Below, piece by piece: positions 16,498 to 22,908 of a DNA stretch of 22,908 nucleotides; the first letter of the stretch is position 1; every line of letters begins with the position of its first letter. Source of the DNA: Bacillota bacterium (GTDB lineage Bacteria > Bacillota_A > Clostridia > Lachnospirales > WQUN01); assembly GCA_009786175.1 (NCBI GenBank), contig WQTQ01000210.1, positions 1 to 22,908 on the forward strand, given 5' to 3'. A program made the position numbers and the translations under genes. The notes beneath the pieces were generated by a model. It worked only from the letters and a program-made list of their open reading frames with translations, was not told the DNA's origin and did not search any database.

Positions 16498-17569
16498 AAC
16501 TCCGCTTATACGTCTTGCAAAACGCAGTACAATCCCCCTTAACCAAGCCTGGATGATTCGCATTGCCGGGCTTTTGGCCGCGCTTCTGGTTGGCTCTGTT
16601 TTAATACTTGCCCTTGGGCACAATCCCCTTTCCGTTTACACCGAAATGATAAACGCCGTATTCGGCAACCGTAACCGTTTTAATGAAACAGTTCGTATTG
16701 CCGTACCGCTTTTGGGCGCGTCTTTGGCGGTTGGCCTGGCATTTAAAATGAGGTTTTGGAATATAGGCGCGGAAGGGCAAATCCTTGTTGGGGGTATAGC
16801 CGCCACCTACTTCGCCTTGTTTCAATACCAAAACATGCCCCGGCCTGTTTTGCTTATTGTTATGGGCCTTGCAGCTGCCGCCGCCGGTGCGGTTTGGGGG
16901 TTTATACCCGCCTTTTTCCGCGCAAAATGGGGCACTAACGAAACCTTGTTTACTCTAATGCTCAATTATGTAGCCTTTGGGTTCATTCTTTATCTGCAGG
17001 CAGAGCCCTGGCGCAGCACTACCACCGATTTTCCTATAATAGACAGGTTTAATGCCGCCGCAAGGCTGCCGCAAGTCTTAGGTATAAATATTGGTTGGAT
17101 TTTGATACTGGTACTTACGGTACTGGTTCATTACTACCTTTCACGCACAAAACAGGGGTACCAGCTTAGTGTAGTTGGACAAAGCGAAAATACCGCCCGT
17201 TATGCAGGCATGAATGTTAAGCAAATAATTATACGGACCATGATTATCTCCGGGGCCATTGCGGGGCTTGTGGGGTTCATTCAGGTATCCGGCTCCAATT
17301 TTACCCTTGACGAAACAACTGCCGGAGGTATTGGGTTTACTGCCATCATTATTGCATGGATTTCTCATTTAAAGCCGTTGGTAATGGTACTTGCAGCATT
17401 TTTTATCGCCATACTGGAGCGCGGTGCCGTCCGCATACAGACAGAGTTTATGATCCCGTCTACCATCGCTACGGTTTTAATAGGCATTATTTTGTTTTTC
17501 ATGCTGGCCTGCGAATTTTTTGTTAATTATCGGGTTATATTCCGCACCAAAAAGGAGGCCAACGCTTAA
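16487..17569 (+). CDS. ABC importer permease (BPD_transp_2, NupP-like)
   Basis: A 360-residue integral membrane subunit of the nucleoside importer. About nine hydrophobic segments are visible, the first at residues ~24-44 after a basic N-terminus. Diagnostic motifs are FWNIGAEGQILVGGI and NETLFTLMLNYVAFG, the latter facing the ATPase in this family, and QSENTARYAGMNVKQ in the coupling region. The start ATG lies inside the end of the ATPase gene (11-bp overlap) with AGAGGTGG as ribosome site. Its TAA shares a base with the next ATG (TAATG), so the two permeases are translationally coupled and presumably form the heterodimeric channel. Confidence 0.93.
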   Translation: MKAKTPLIRLAKRSTIPLNQAWMIRIAGLLAALLVGSVLILALGHNPLSVYTEMINAVFGNRNRFNETVRIAVPLLGASLAVGLAFKMRFWNIGAEGQILVGGIAATYFALFQYQNMPRPVLLIVMGLAAAAAGAVWGFIPAFFRAKWGTNETLFTLMLNYVAFGFILYLQAEPWRSTTTDFPIIDRFNAAARLPQVLGINIGWILILVLTVLVHYYLSRTKQGYQLSVVGQSENTARYAGMNVKQIIIRTMIISGAIAGLVGFIQVSGSNFTLDETTAGGIGFTAIIIAWISHLKPLVMVLAAFFIAILERGAVRIQTEFMIPSTIATVLIGIILFFMLACEFFVNYRVIFRTKKEANA

Positions 17570-18549
17570 TGGACACTTTTATACACTTCTTCAACGCCGC
17601 TGTTCTGGCAGGCACTCCCCTACTCTTCGGCACTACCGGCGAAATACTAACAGAAAAATCCGGTAACTTAAACCTTGGCGTCGAAGGTATGATGTTTATG
17701 GGGGCCGTAACCGGCTTGCTTTCTGTTTTCCTATTGGAAATGTGGCTTGGCATAGAAATTGCAGGGCCGCTGGCGGTTACTCTTGCCATTTTGGGCGCGT
17801 TTATAGCCGGGGGCCTTGGCGCGCTAATATACAGCGTGCTGGTTGTGTCCCTGCGGACACAACAAAATGTTACGGGTCTTGCCCTTACAATTTTTGGCGT
17901 TGGCTTTGGCAACTTTTTTGGCGAAGTAGCCGGACGGCGTTCACCCACAGGCTTTGTGGCCATAAGCAACAGCGCGAGGGGCGGCTTTGCACGGCTGCAC
18001 ATCCCTGTACTTTCCGACATTCCTGTACTGGGGCCGCTGTTATTCAACTACAATATTCTGGTCTACATTGCAATTGCCATTGCAGTTCTGCTTACTATCT
18101 TCCTAAACCGCACCCGCTGGGGCCTAAACCTGCGCGCCGTAGGCGAAAACCCTGCCGCCGCAGATGCCACAAGCATTAACGTTACCCGTTACAAATACCT
18201 TGCCACCTGTATCGGCGGCGGAATCTGCGGGTTGGGTGGTATGTACATTGCCATGGTTACAACCAACGGCGTGTGGGTTAACAACGCCGTATACGGCTTC
18301 GGCTGGATTTCTGTAGCCCTTGTTATTTTTGCAACCTGGAACCCAAAACGCGCACTGCTTGGTTCACTGATATTTGGCGGGCTAACGGTTATGCGCTTCT
18401 ATGTACCCTTGGGAATACCCATGCAAATTTACGACACCTTCCCATATGTCGCAACCATTTTCGTGCTTATCGCAACCAGCATACGCCAAAGGAAAGAACA
18501 CAACCCACCGGCACATATTGGGGTCAATTATTTTAGGGAAGAGCGGTAG
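17569..18549 (+). CDS. ABC importer permease (BPD_transp_2, NupQ-like)
   Basis: A 326-residue second permease of the nucleoside importer, mostly hydrophobic with roughly eight to nine membrane segments. Family motifs are GTTGEILTEKSGNLNLGVEGMM near the N-terminus, QNVTGLALTIFGVG, and NPAAADATSINVTRYKYLA, a coupling-helix region. The C-terminus is short and basic (RQRKEHN...FREER). The TAATG junction with the preceding permease shows coupling. No nucleoside phosphorylase or deaminase gene follows, unlike many nup loci, so catabolic enzymes must be encoded elsewhere. I see no convincing terminator right after its stop; degenerate sequence begins there. Confidence 0.93.
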   Translation: MDTFIHFFNAAVLAGTPLLFGTTGEILTEKSGNLNLGVEGMMFMGAVTGLLSVFLLEMWLGIEIAGPLAVTLAILGAFIAGGLGALIYSVLVVSLRTQQNVTGLALTIFGVGFGNFFGEVAGRRSPTGFVAISNSARGGFARLHIPVLSDIPVLGPLLFNYNILVYIAIAIAVLLTIFLNRTRWGLNLRAVGENPAAADATSINVTRYKYLATCIGGGICGLGGMYIAMVTTNGVWVNNAVYGFGWISVALVIFATWNPKRALLGSLIFGGLTVMRFYVPLGIPMQIYDTFPYVATIFVLIATSIRQRKEHNPPAHIGVNYFREER

Positions 18550-18562
18550 GGTGAAAAATGCG

Positions 18563-18591
18563 TTGTCTTTTTAGCTCGCATTGGCTATAAT
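18563..18591 (+). promoter_or_regulatory. Promoter of the collapsed ATPase gene
   Basis: TTGTCT (18563-18568, four of six matches) and a perfect TATAAT (18586-18591) are separated by 17 bp. The ATG at 18628 follows a Shine-Dalgarno GGGAGG (18615-18620). The expression signals have survived although the gene behind them has not. Confidence 0.55.
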
Positions 18592-18627
18592 GCAATAGTA
18601 GTTGTATTTTAGTCGGGAGGTTTTTCC

Positions 18628-18769
18628 ATGTATATTAAACGACATATAGAAGATGTGTTTTGATAAAATACCTGACATAAAGCGCGGCGAGGGCTGTGTT
18701 GTGTGCATGGCAGACGATGTGTTTCCTATAACTCCTACTGATAAAGCTGTGGGGGTAAGGTATCTTTAG
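18628..18769 (+). pseudogene. Remnant of an AAA/DUF4143-type ATPase with a large internal deletion
   Basis: The first 11 codons read MYIKRHIEDVF and then hit a TGA (18661-18663). This matches the start of the large family of single-gene AAA_14/DUF4143 ATPases (MYIKR-IE...). In the +1 frame, from 18659 to the TAG at 18767-18769, the sequence reads FDKIPDIKRGEGCVVCMADD, then VFPI. That resembles the extreme C-terminus of the same family, where a KRG-G-V-C-A-D-PI motif precedes a final WYVPVWLI-like end that is altered here (VGVRYL). Together they suggest that about 350-400 codons between start and end were lost, leaving promoter, ribosome site, head and tail. Family assignment is from memory of these termini. 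The original proteins are thought to be DNA- or membrane-linked ATPases of uncertain role. Confidence 0.6.
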
Positions 18770-18778
18770 GATACTTCA

Positions 18779-18841
18779 TCACATGTAGTCCCTCATCTCA
18801 TCTAATGGCTCATCAAAGTCGTCAGACATCCAAATTTTATC
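18779..18841 (-). pseudogene. C-terminal fragment resembling a DUF2281/antitoxin-like protein
   Basis: On the minus strand 20 codons read DKIWMSDDFDEPLDEMRDYM and end at TGA (18781-18779). The W-M-S-D-DF-PL-hydrophobic-YM ending is common at the C-terminus of small DUF2281/Phd-type antitoxin-like proteins in Clostridia. The frame meets a stop upstream inside the 34-bp repeat at 18849-18882, so the N-terminal part is missing exactly at the repeat. The fragment is short and the assignment rests on a remembered ending only. Confidence 0.4.
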
Positions 18842-18848
18842 ACAATTA

Positions 18849-18882
18849 TGCCGTGTTATACATTATTTCAAGACATCACAAA
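18849..18882. repeat. 34-bp direct repeat, copy 1
   Basis: An exact 34-base match, beginning TGCCGTGTTATACATT and ending GACATCACAAA, to 19479-19512, in the same orientation and 630 bp apart. On the minus strand it lies immediately 5' of the antitoxin-like tail fragment. No internal inverted repeat or integron-type core is visible. Confidence 0.9.
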
Positions 18883-18944
18883 AAAGCTATACATTAACGA
18901 GAGGATTTTGGTTATAGCTTATACCATTTTGACCATGTTCCATT

Positions 18945-19303
18945 TTATAGCATTACCTGATACTCTGCTGAACCTATATCAAGATACGCCAATGCTAATG
19001 ACGTATGTATGCTAACTTGTATCACACTGGGTATTGCTTTTACTTTACTTATGGCCTCTTCTACTGTGATTAGGCCTTTTACATAGTCATCTACAACAAA
19101 ATTAACTTTGTCATATCTAAGCTATATTTCATTACAGTTGGTTTCCCTGAAAATCCTGCTCGGCCTTTTGCCCATTCTCTAGCAACACCAAGATTACTTC
19201 CAAGATAAAAACCTTTGCCAAAATCCGTTCTTAATTTACCTTTGGTTAGATCTATCTCTTGTATTATTTGGTTAGTACCATGATAAAGTACCATCAAGTT
19301 CAC
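18945..19303 (-). pseudogene. Frameshifted DUF3990-family (ADP-ribosyltransferase-like) remnant
   Basis: A GTG start at 19303, overlapping the upstream fragment's TGA as GTGA, opens a 70-codon frame. It carries VLYHGTNQIIQEIDLTKGK, then FGKGFYLGS and AREWA. This is the N-terminal signature of DUF3990, whose YHGT...GKGFY pattern resembles the NAD-binding core of ADP-ribosyltransferases. The frame stops at 19091, where family members normally continue to about 150 residues. A one-base shift near 19112-19118 leads into an open frame reading DKVNFVVDDYVKGLITVEEA, then IPSVIQVSIHTSLALAYLD, ending at TAA 18947-18945. That stretch could be the displaced C-terminus or a separate third ORF. I could not match it firmly. 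The gene is non-functional as it stands unless the 70-residue piece is used. Confidence 0.6.
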
Positions 19304-19485
19304 ATCCCATGCACTTGACTAAGTTCTGCAGATAACAATTCTGCCATATACTCAAATCCTTGTGTATGGAATGCCTCGTAACCATTTAATACTTTTTCGA
19401 TAAAGCCATATTCGCCCAACAATCTTGCTGTTTCTGTTATAGGCTTATTTATTTCTTCGGCTGTATATTGTACAACTGTGCCGTG
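19300..19485 (-). pseudogene. 5'-truncated DUF3791-like gene, partner of the DUF3990 remnant
   Basis: The minus-strand frame is open from a stop inside the 34-bp repeat (TAA at 19488-19486) to TGA 19302-19300, with no ATG start at its head. It contains YTAEEINKPITETARLLGEY, then FIEKVLNGYEAFHTQGFEYM. The Y-G-F-hydrophobic...Y-E-A-FHTQG-EYM pattern resembles DUF3791, a short helical family usually encoded directly upstream of DUF3990. The GTGA overlap with the next frame indicates a former translationally coupled pair, as in toxin-antitoxin-like loci. The loss of the N-terminus coincides with repeat copy 2. Confidence 0.5.
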
Positions 19486-19512
19486 TTATACATTATTTCA
19501 AGACATCACAAA
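19479..19512. repeat. 34-bp direct repeat, copy 2
   Basis: Exact copy of 18849-18882. On the minus strand it sits at the broken 5' end of the DUF3791-like fragment, the same relation that copy 1 has to the antitoxin-like fragment. The sequence after it (19513-19534) is instead a decayed copy of the start of the 42-nt inverted repeat region. Confidence 0.9.
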
Positions 19513-19629
19513 TAAAACCTTGTCCGTCACCGATACGATACAAAAGCCAAAAGTTGAAAAGAGTAAATTTAAGCAAGCCTCTTTACATACTGCAAAGAAA
19601 CCAATATAAAGCCATCACAAACTAAACCC

Positions 19630-19671
19630 CGTCCGCCACCGGTTAACCCCGGGGTTAGCCGGTGGCGGACG
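19630..19671. terminator. 42-nt near-perfect inverted repeat, terminator of the surface-protein gene
   Basis: Positions 19630-19650 pair with 19651-19671 at 20 of 21 positions (one T opposite G). The arms are GC-rich (CGTCCGCCACCGG...CCGGTGGCGGACG). It lies 19 bp past the stop of the minus-strand SLH gene, and on that strand is followed by GGGGTTTAGTTT. It probably terminates that transcript and shields it from the debris region. A degenerate copy of its left flank and arm start lies at 19504-19534. Confidence 0.7.
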
Positions 19672-19689
19672 AAGTAACTACATAATTAC

Positions 19690-22600
19690 TTACCCTGCGT
19701 CGCCACCGATATGAAGGCCGGTGAAAACGTGAGGAGTAGAATACGGTCTTTCAAGCAGACGCCAGTTTCTTGGAGGAATCAACTCTGTCCAAGTTTCATG
19801 AACGCCGCAGTCTTTCATTACATGGAAGTGAGAGTTGGTTGCTTCTTGAATGTACAAGAAGTACCATCTGTCTTCGTTCGCATTATCCGGCCATCTTACC
19901 ATGTCCGGAAGCAGGTCTGATGTGAACTCCGGCAAGCGGCCAAGGGCGCGGTTTACAAGGGCTGCAACTTGGGCGCGGGTGATTAATTCGTCCGGTCTGA
20001 AAGTTCCGTCACCAAAGCCGTTTATCCAGCCTTGTCTGTAAGCTACATTAATTGCGTTGTGTGCCCAGTGACCTTCTGTATCTGTAAAGGTACTGTTTGT
20101 GGCGGTTGCGTTGCCTAAACCAAGATAATTTACTATCATAGCGGCAAATTCCCCGCGGGTTATTGCTTGGTTAGGTCTAAACTCGCTGCCGAAAGGTATT
20201 CCTCTAAACAATCCGCCGCGTTCCATTGTAGAAACGGCGTTGTTAAACCATCTTTCCAATTGAACATCTTCGAATGAGTTTGTTTGTGACCAAATGGTTA
20301 CGCGATGCTGGTCAGAAATTAGACGGAAGAATATTGTTGCAGCTTCGGCGCGGGTCATATTCGCTTGTGGACGAATTGTGCCGTCTTCCCTAAAACCAAT
20401 CATATACGCATAGTGTACAGGATTGATATGGTCGAAGGTAGGCTCTGTTGGGTATTCCACATAAAGTACATCTGTTGTAGGATCCGTTGGATAGACAATG
20501 TAGTACTCATCATCCGTCGGAGGTGGTGTTGGATGCTCCGGCACCCATGGTGACCAAGGAATACCGTCCGGAGGCGGAGGCATTGGCGGCGTAGGAGGTG
20601 TTGGTGGGATGATTGGCGGCCATGGTGGCGGCGGTGGTGGCGGCGGCGGTGGAGGCGGTGGCGGTGTGGCGGTTATAATTACACTTGCCATGTGCGCCAT
20701 TATTGCGAAGTTGTCGCCGGTTACCTCTGCAGTATTTACAATAGGTGCGCCCACTGCTGTTGGTGCGCCCGCTGTTACAGTTATAAGAATTTGAACTGTA
20801 GCATTTGGCGCAAGGTCTCCAATGTTTGCAGTTACCGTGCCTGTTGCAGGGTCGAATGCTGCGTTAGGGCTTACATTTACGAATGTTACGCCTGCCGGTA
20901 ATTCGTCTGTTACTACAACGTTGACTGCATCTGCATTGCCGGTGTTGGTTACAGTTATGGTGTACGTGAAGTTCGTATCGGTTAGTACTGCTGCCGGTGC
21001 AGATTTCACTATTGTTATTACCGGTTCTGTCGGTTGCAGCTCATCCGGGTTGATTGTTACCGGTGCGCTGTCTTCGTCGGTTTCAAAATTGTCGCCGCTT
21101 ACTGCCGCGGAATTTATCACCGTTGTTGGCACTGTTACCGCGTTAGCTGTCACAGTTACAACAATAACTGCCGCATCGCCCGGTGCAAGTATTTCAAGTG
21201 TACCCGTAATTACGCCATTATCATGGGTTGCGTTCGGGGTTACACTTACGAAAGTTACGCCTGCAGGTAGTTCGTCGATAATTTCCAAGTTAATTGCAGG
21301 TGCGGTACCTGTGTTTCTTACGACTATCGTGTATTGGAATGTTGTGCCTGCTAATACCGTTAAAGGCGCAGATTTTACTATTTCCACGATAGTTGTCGGA
21401 ACGCTGGTAATGATTACCGGCGCGTTGTCATAGGCATCCAGGAAGTTATCGCCTTCTACCACTGCTTGGTTAACTACAGTACCCGGTTCAGTTGGCTCGC
21501 CTGCTGTTACCATTACGTGGATTACAACTACTTCACCCGGCTCTAGGTCACCTATATCGGCTGTGATTACGCCGTTATCATGGATCGCATTCGGGCTTAC
21601 ACTTACAAAAGTTACGCCTGCAGGAAGAATATCAGTAACTACCACGTCGGCTGCCACTGCGTTGCCGGAGTTTACTACTACTATGGTATACGTGAAATTC
21701 GTGCCTGTTAGTACTGTTCCGGGCGCGCTCTTAGTAAGTGTTATTGCAGGTTGTAACACCGGCGGTTCATCGGTGATGATTACATCTGCATAGTCATCAT
21801 CATCCGGGAAATTGTCGCCGCTTACTACTGCAGTGTTTCGAATAGGATAACCCGGCTCTGTTGGTGCGCCGGCCATTACTACTACAGCAATTATAACTAC
21901 TTCGCCAGGTGCAAGGCTTGCCACGTTTGATGTTACAGTACGTGTTCCGGGGTCGAATGTCGCATTTGCGCTTACACTCACAAAATCTACACCCAACGGA
22001 AGTACGTCGGTAATAACTACATTAGTTGCCGGTTCAGTACCGGTATTTGTTACTACTAATGTATAGTGGAAGTTTGTACCTGTTTGTACTGTTGCCGGTG
22101 CAAATTTTTGGATTGTTACTTCTGTTTGCGGCGGCTCCGTTATAACTACTTCGGCCGTGTCATCGTCACTTTGGAAGTTACTGCCAGATACTGTTGCGGT
22201 GTTCTCTACAGGGTAGCCTGGCAGTGTTGGTGGGCCTGCAGTTACTGTTACAACGATAACTGCTGTATCACCCTCTGCAAGAATACCAAGTGTAGCTGTA
22301 ATTACACCATTGTTATGGGTCGCATTCGGGGTTACGCCTACAAACGTAACACCTGCAGGAAGGTGGTCTGTAATTACCAGGTTGTTTGCCTGGCCCGGGC
22401 CATGATTTCTTACTACAATCGTGTACGTGAAGTTGGTACCCGTTTGTACTGTTGCCGGTGCAACTTTCTCGATTGTTACTACCGGTTGACCAGGTTCTGG
22501 GCGTGGGTTTATAATTACTGTTTCTGTGTCAGAGTGACTTTGGAAATTGCTACCGGCTACTGTAGCTGTATTAATAGCAGCAGCTGTAGCTGTCATTGCT

Positions 22601-22908
22601 TCTACTGTTACTGTAAATGTTATTGACTCATTTACAACTAAGTTGCCGATATTGCTTACTGTCAGCGTACCGCTTGGTCCTGCAAGTATATTAAAGCTTG
22701 CTGTCGAACCGGGAATTGCCGTCTCTGCATTTGTCTCTACAAAGCGCACTTCTGCAGGTAGAACATCTGTTACCACTACGTTGGTCGCTGTAGCCAGTCC
22801 TGTGTTGGTTACTGTTATGGTGTAAGTGATTAAATCCCCTACTGTAAACGGTGTATCACCATCTGTTGCTACTTTGGTTATGGTTACTACAGGTGGTTCT
22901 ACTGTCGG
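19690..22908 (-). CDS. Large S-layer-anchored surface protein: DUF11 repeats, proline-rich hinge, three SLH domains (5' end outside window)
   Basis: The frame is open to the right edge: 1072 residues are visible and the start is missing. The GTG at 22776 is inside a repeat, not a start. From the edge inward there are six DUF11/isopeptide-like beta repeats of ~110-140 residues, with motifs such as TGTNFTYTIVVxNxG, DxLPAGVTFVSVxPNA, GDLAPGExV and TAxVSGDNF. Then comes a run of 14 prolines and a Pro/Thr/Tyr-rich hinge. Three SLH domains follow, about 20436-20317, 20277-20119 and 20094-19942, with MTRAEA, ITRGEF and ITRAQV as cell-wall-polymer contacts. An 80-residue tail (WPDNANEDRWYFLYIQEATN, then ETWTELIPPRNWRLLERP) follows SLH3. 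The SLH domains bind pyruvylated secondary wall polymers, so the repeats project as a stalk or adhesin. It ends just before the inverted repeat at 19630. Confidence 0.93.
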   Translation of the reverse strand, partial: PTVEPPVVTITKVATDGDTPFTVGDLITYTITVTNTGLATATNVVVTDVLPAEVRFVETNAETAIPGSTASFNILAGPSGTLTVSNIGNLVVNESITFTVTVEAMTATAAAINTATVAGSNFQSHSDTETVIINPRPEPGQPVVTIEKVAPATVQTGTNFTYTIVVRNHGPGQANNLVITDHLPAGVTFVGVTPNATHNNGVITATLGILAEGDTAVIVVTVTAGPPTLPGYPVENTATVSGSNFQSDDDTAEVVITEPPQTEVTIQKFAPATVQTGTNFHYTLVVTNTGTEPATNVVITDVLPLGVDFVSVSANATFDPGTRTVTSNVASLAPGEVVIIAVVVMAGAPTEPGYPIRNTAVVSGDNFPDDDDYADVIITDEPPVLQPAITLTKSAPGTVLTGTNFTYTIVVVNSGNAVAADVVVTDILPAGVTFVSVSPNAIHDNGVITADIGDLEPGEVVVIHVMVTAGEPTEPGTVVNQAVVEGDNFLDAYDNAPVIITSVPTTIVEIVKSAPLTVLAGTTFQYTIVVRNTGTAPAINLEIIDELPAGVTFVSVTPNATHDNGVITGTLEILAPGDAAVIVVTVTANAVTVPTTVINSAAVSGDNFETDEDSAPVTINPDELQPTEPVITIVKSAPAAVLTDTNFTYTITVTNTGNADAVNVVVTDELPAGVTFVNVSPNAAFDPATGTVTANIGDLAPNATVQILITVTAGAPTAVGAPIVNTAEVTGDNFAIMAHMASVIITATPPPPPPPPPPPPPPWPPIIPPTPPTPPMPPPPDGIPWSPWVPEHPTPPPTDDEYYIVYPTDPTTDVLYVEYPTEPTFDHINPVHYAYMIGFREDGTIRPQANMTRAEAATIFFRLISDQHRVTIWSQTNSFEDVQLERWFNNAVSTMERGGLFRGIPFGSEFRPNQAITRGEFAAMIVNYLGLGNATATNSTFTDTEGHWAHNAINVAYRQGWINGFGDGTFRPDELITRAQVAALVNRALGRLPEFTSDLLPDMVRWPDNANEDRWYFLYIQEATNSHFHVMKDCGVHETWTELIPPRNWRLLERPYSTPHVFTGLHIGGDAG
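20623..20664 (-). repeat. Polyproline-coding simple repeat
   Basis: Fourteen consecutive CCN codons on the minus strand (GGN-type triplets on the + strand) encode the hinge between the DUF11 repeats and the wall-binding SLH part. Mixed third bases show it is not a pure slippage tract, but triplet gain or loss is plausible. Confidence 0.9.
20665..22908 (-). repeat. Six tandem DUF11 coding repeats
   Basis: Approximate repeat borders on the minus strand are 22908-22483 (first in view, most diverged), 22482-22126, 22125-21757, 21756-21394, 21393-21022 and 21021-20665. Repeats 2-6 share TVxTGTNFxYTxxVxNxG and LPxGVxFVxVxxNA nearly unchanged, while linkers and loops vary. More copies may lie beyond the edge. 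Confidence 0.9.

Larger units (their letters stand above)
18550..19689. other. Gene-debris region between the importer operon and the surface-protein gene
   Basis: About 1.1 kb without an intact gene, visibly richer in A and T than the flanks. It contains, on the + strand, a promoter and a collapsed AAA-ATPase gene. On the - strand it holds fragments of small toxin/antitoxin-like genes. It also holds two exact 34-bp direct repeats, a degenerate 31-bp repeat pair (19504-19534 and 19613-19643, 25 of 31 bases equal) and a 42-nt inverted repeat. No transposase, integrase or RNA gene is recognisable. It looks like accessory DNA in decay. Confidence 0.7.

Noticed and set aside
18571..18600. Terminator after the second permease (GCATT...AATGC)
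   Set aside because: The stem is only 5 bp with no T-run, and it overlaps the TATAAT of the following promoter.
18848..19015. 55-codon + strand frame starting at repeat copy 1
   Set aside because: It has no ribosome site and no recognisable motif, and it overlaps the minus-strand remnant with better family-like character.
18849..19512. CRISPR array or integron attC sites
   Set aside because: There are only two copies of the 34-bp repeat, 630 bp apart. No regular spacers, no cas genes, no GTTRRRY core and no integrase are visible.
20822..21433. 203-codon + strand frame opposite the DUF11 repeats
   Set aside because: It is a periodic shadow of the tandem repeats, rich in Val/Thr/Ser, and the minus-strand protein is unmistakable.
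20665..22908. CRISPR-like or satellite repeat array
   Set aside because: The periodicity of ~360-370 bp is that of in-frame DUF11 protein domains.

Overview
The window looks like chromosomal DNA of an anaerobic, S-layer-bearing Bacillota, probably class Clostridia. The evidence is three C-terminal SLH domains on a DUF11-repeat surface protein, strong purine-rich Shine-Dalgarno sites, consensus sigma-A type promoters, use of GTG and TTG starts, and a NfeD/flotillin pair of Bacillota type. No rRNA, tRNA, CRISPR array, integrase or intact transposase was found. Species cannot be told from this sequence.

Left part (1-10924, + strand): the 3' part of an MgtE Mg2+ channel with an unusual extracytoplasmic tail, an 18-bp perfect palindrome and a promoter. 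Then follows a tightly spaced unit of two TIM-barrel sugar isomerase/epimerase-type enzymes around a Gfo/Idh/MocA dehydrogenase. Its last member is a 2153-residue secreted subtilisin-like protease whose Shine-Dalgarno site overlaps the stop of the preceding gene. The unit ends at a hairpin with an 18-bp perfect stem that reuses the arm sequence of the palindrome after mgtE.

Middle part (10955-18549): an XRE-type regulator, a NfeD-like protein and a flotillin form a minus-strand operon. Its promoter has perfect -35 and -10 boxes and overlaps a dyad that may be its operator. Divergent from it is a complete BMP-type nucleoside/purine ABC importer: lipoprotein, double ATPase and two permeases. 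Between its promoter and the lipoprotein lies a leader of about 165 nt. The leader holds a 15-codon ORF with its own ribosome site, and that ORF's stop codon sits in the 5' arm of a long hairpin, which looks like an attenuation-type control element.

Right part (18550-22908): about 1.1 kb of visibly AT-richer debris. It holds an AAA-ATPase/DUF4143 gene reduced to its first 11 and last ~36 codons but with promoter and ribosome site intact, a possible antitoxin tail, a frameshifted DUF3990 (ADP-ribosyltransferase-like) remnant, and a truncated DUF3791-like partner. Two exact 34-bp direct repeats sit at the broken 5' ends of two of these fragments. After a 42-nt inverted repeat comes the large minus-strand SLH surface protein, whose 5' end lies outside the window.

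The functional themes are envelope and transport: Mg2+ uptake, nucleoside uptake, membrane-microdomain scaffolding, extracellular proteolysis and S-layer-associated adhesion. The points most worth a second look are the leader peptide/hairpin before the nucleoside importer, the repeat-bounded graveyard of small defence or toxin-like genes, the MgtE tail fusion, and the sugar-oxidation cassette coupled to a giant exported protease.
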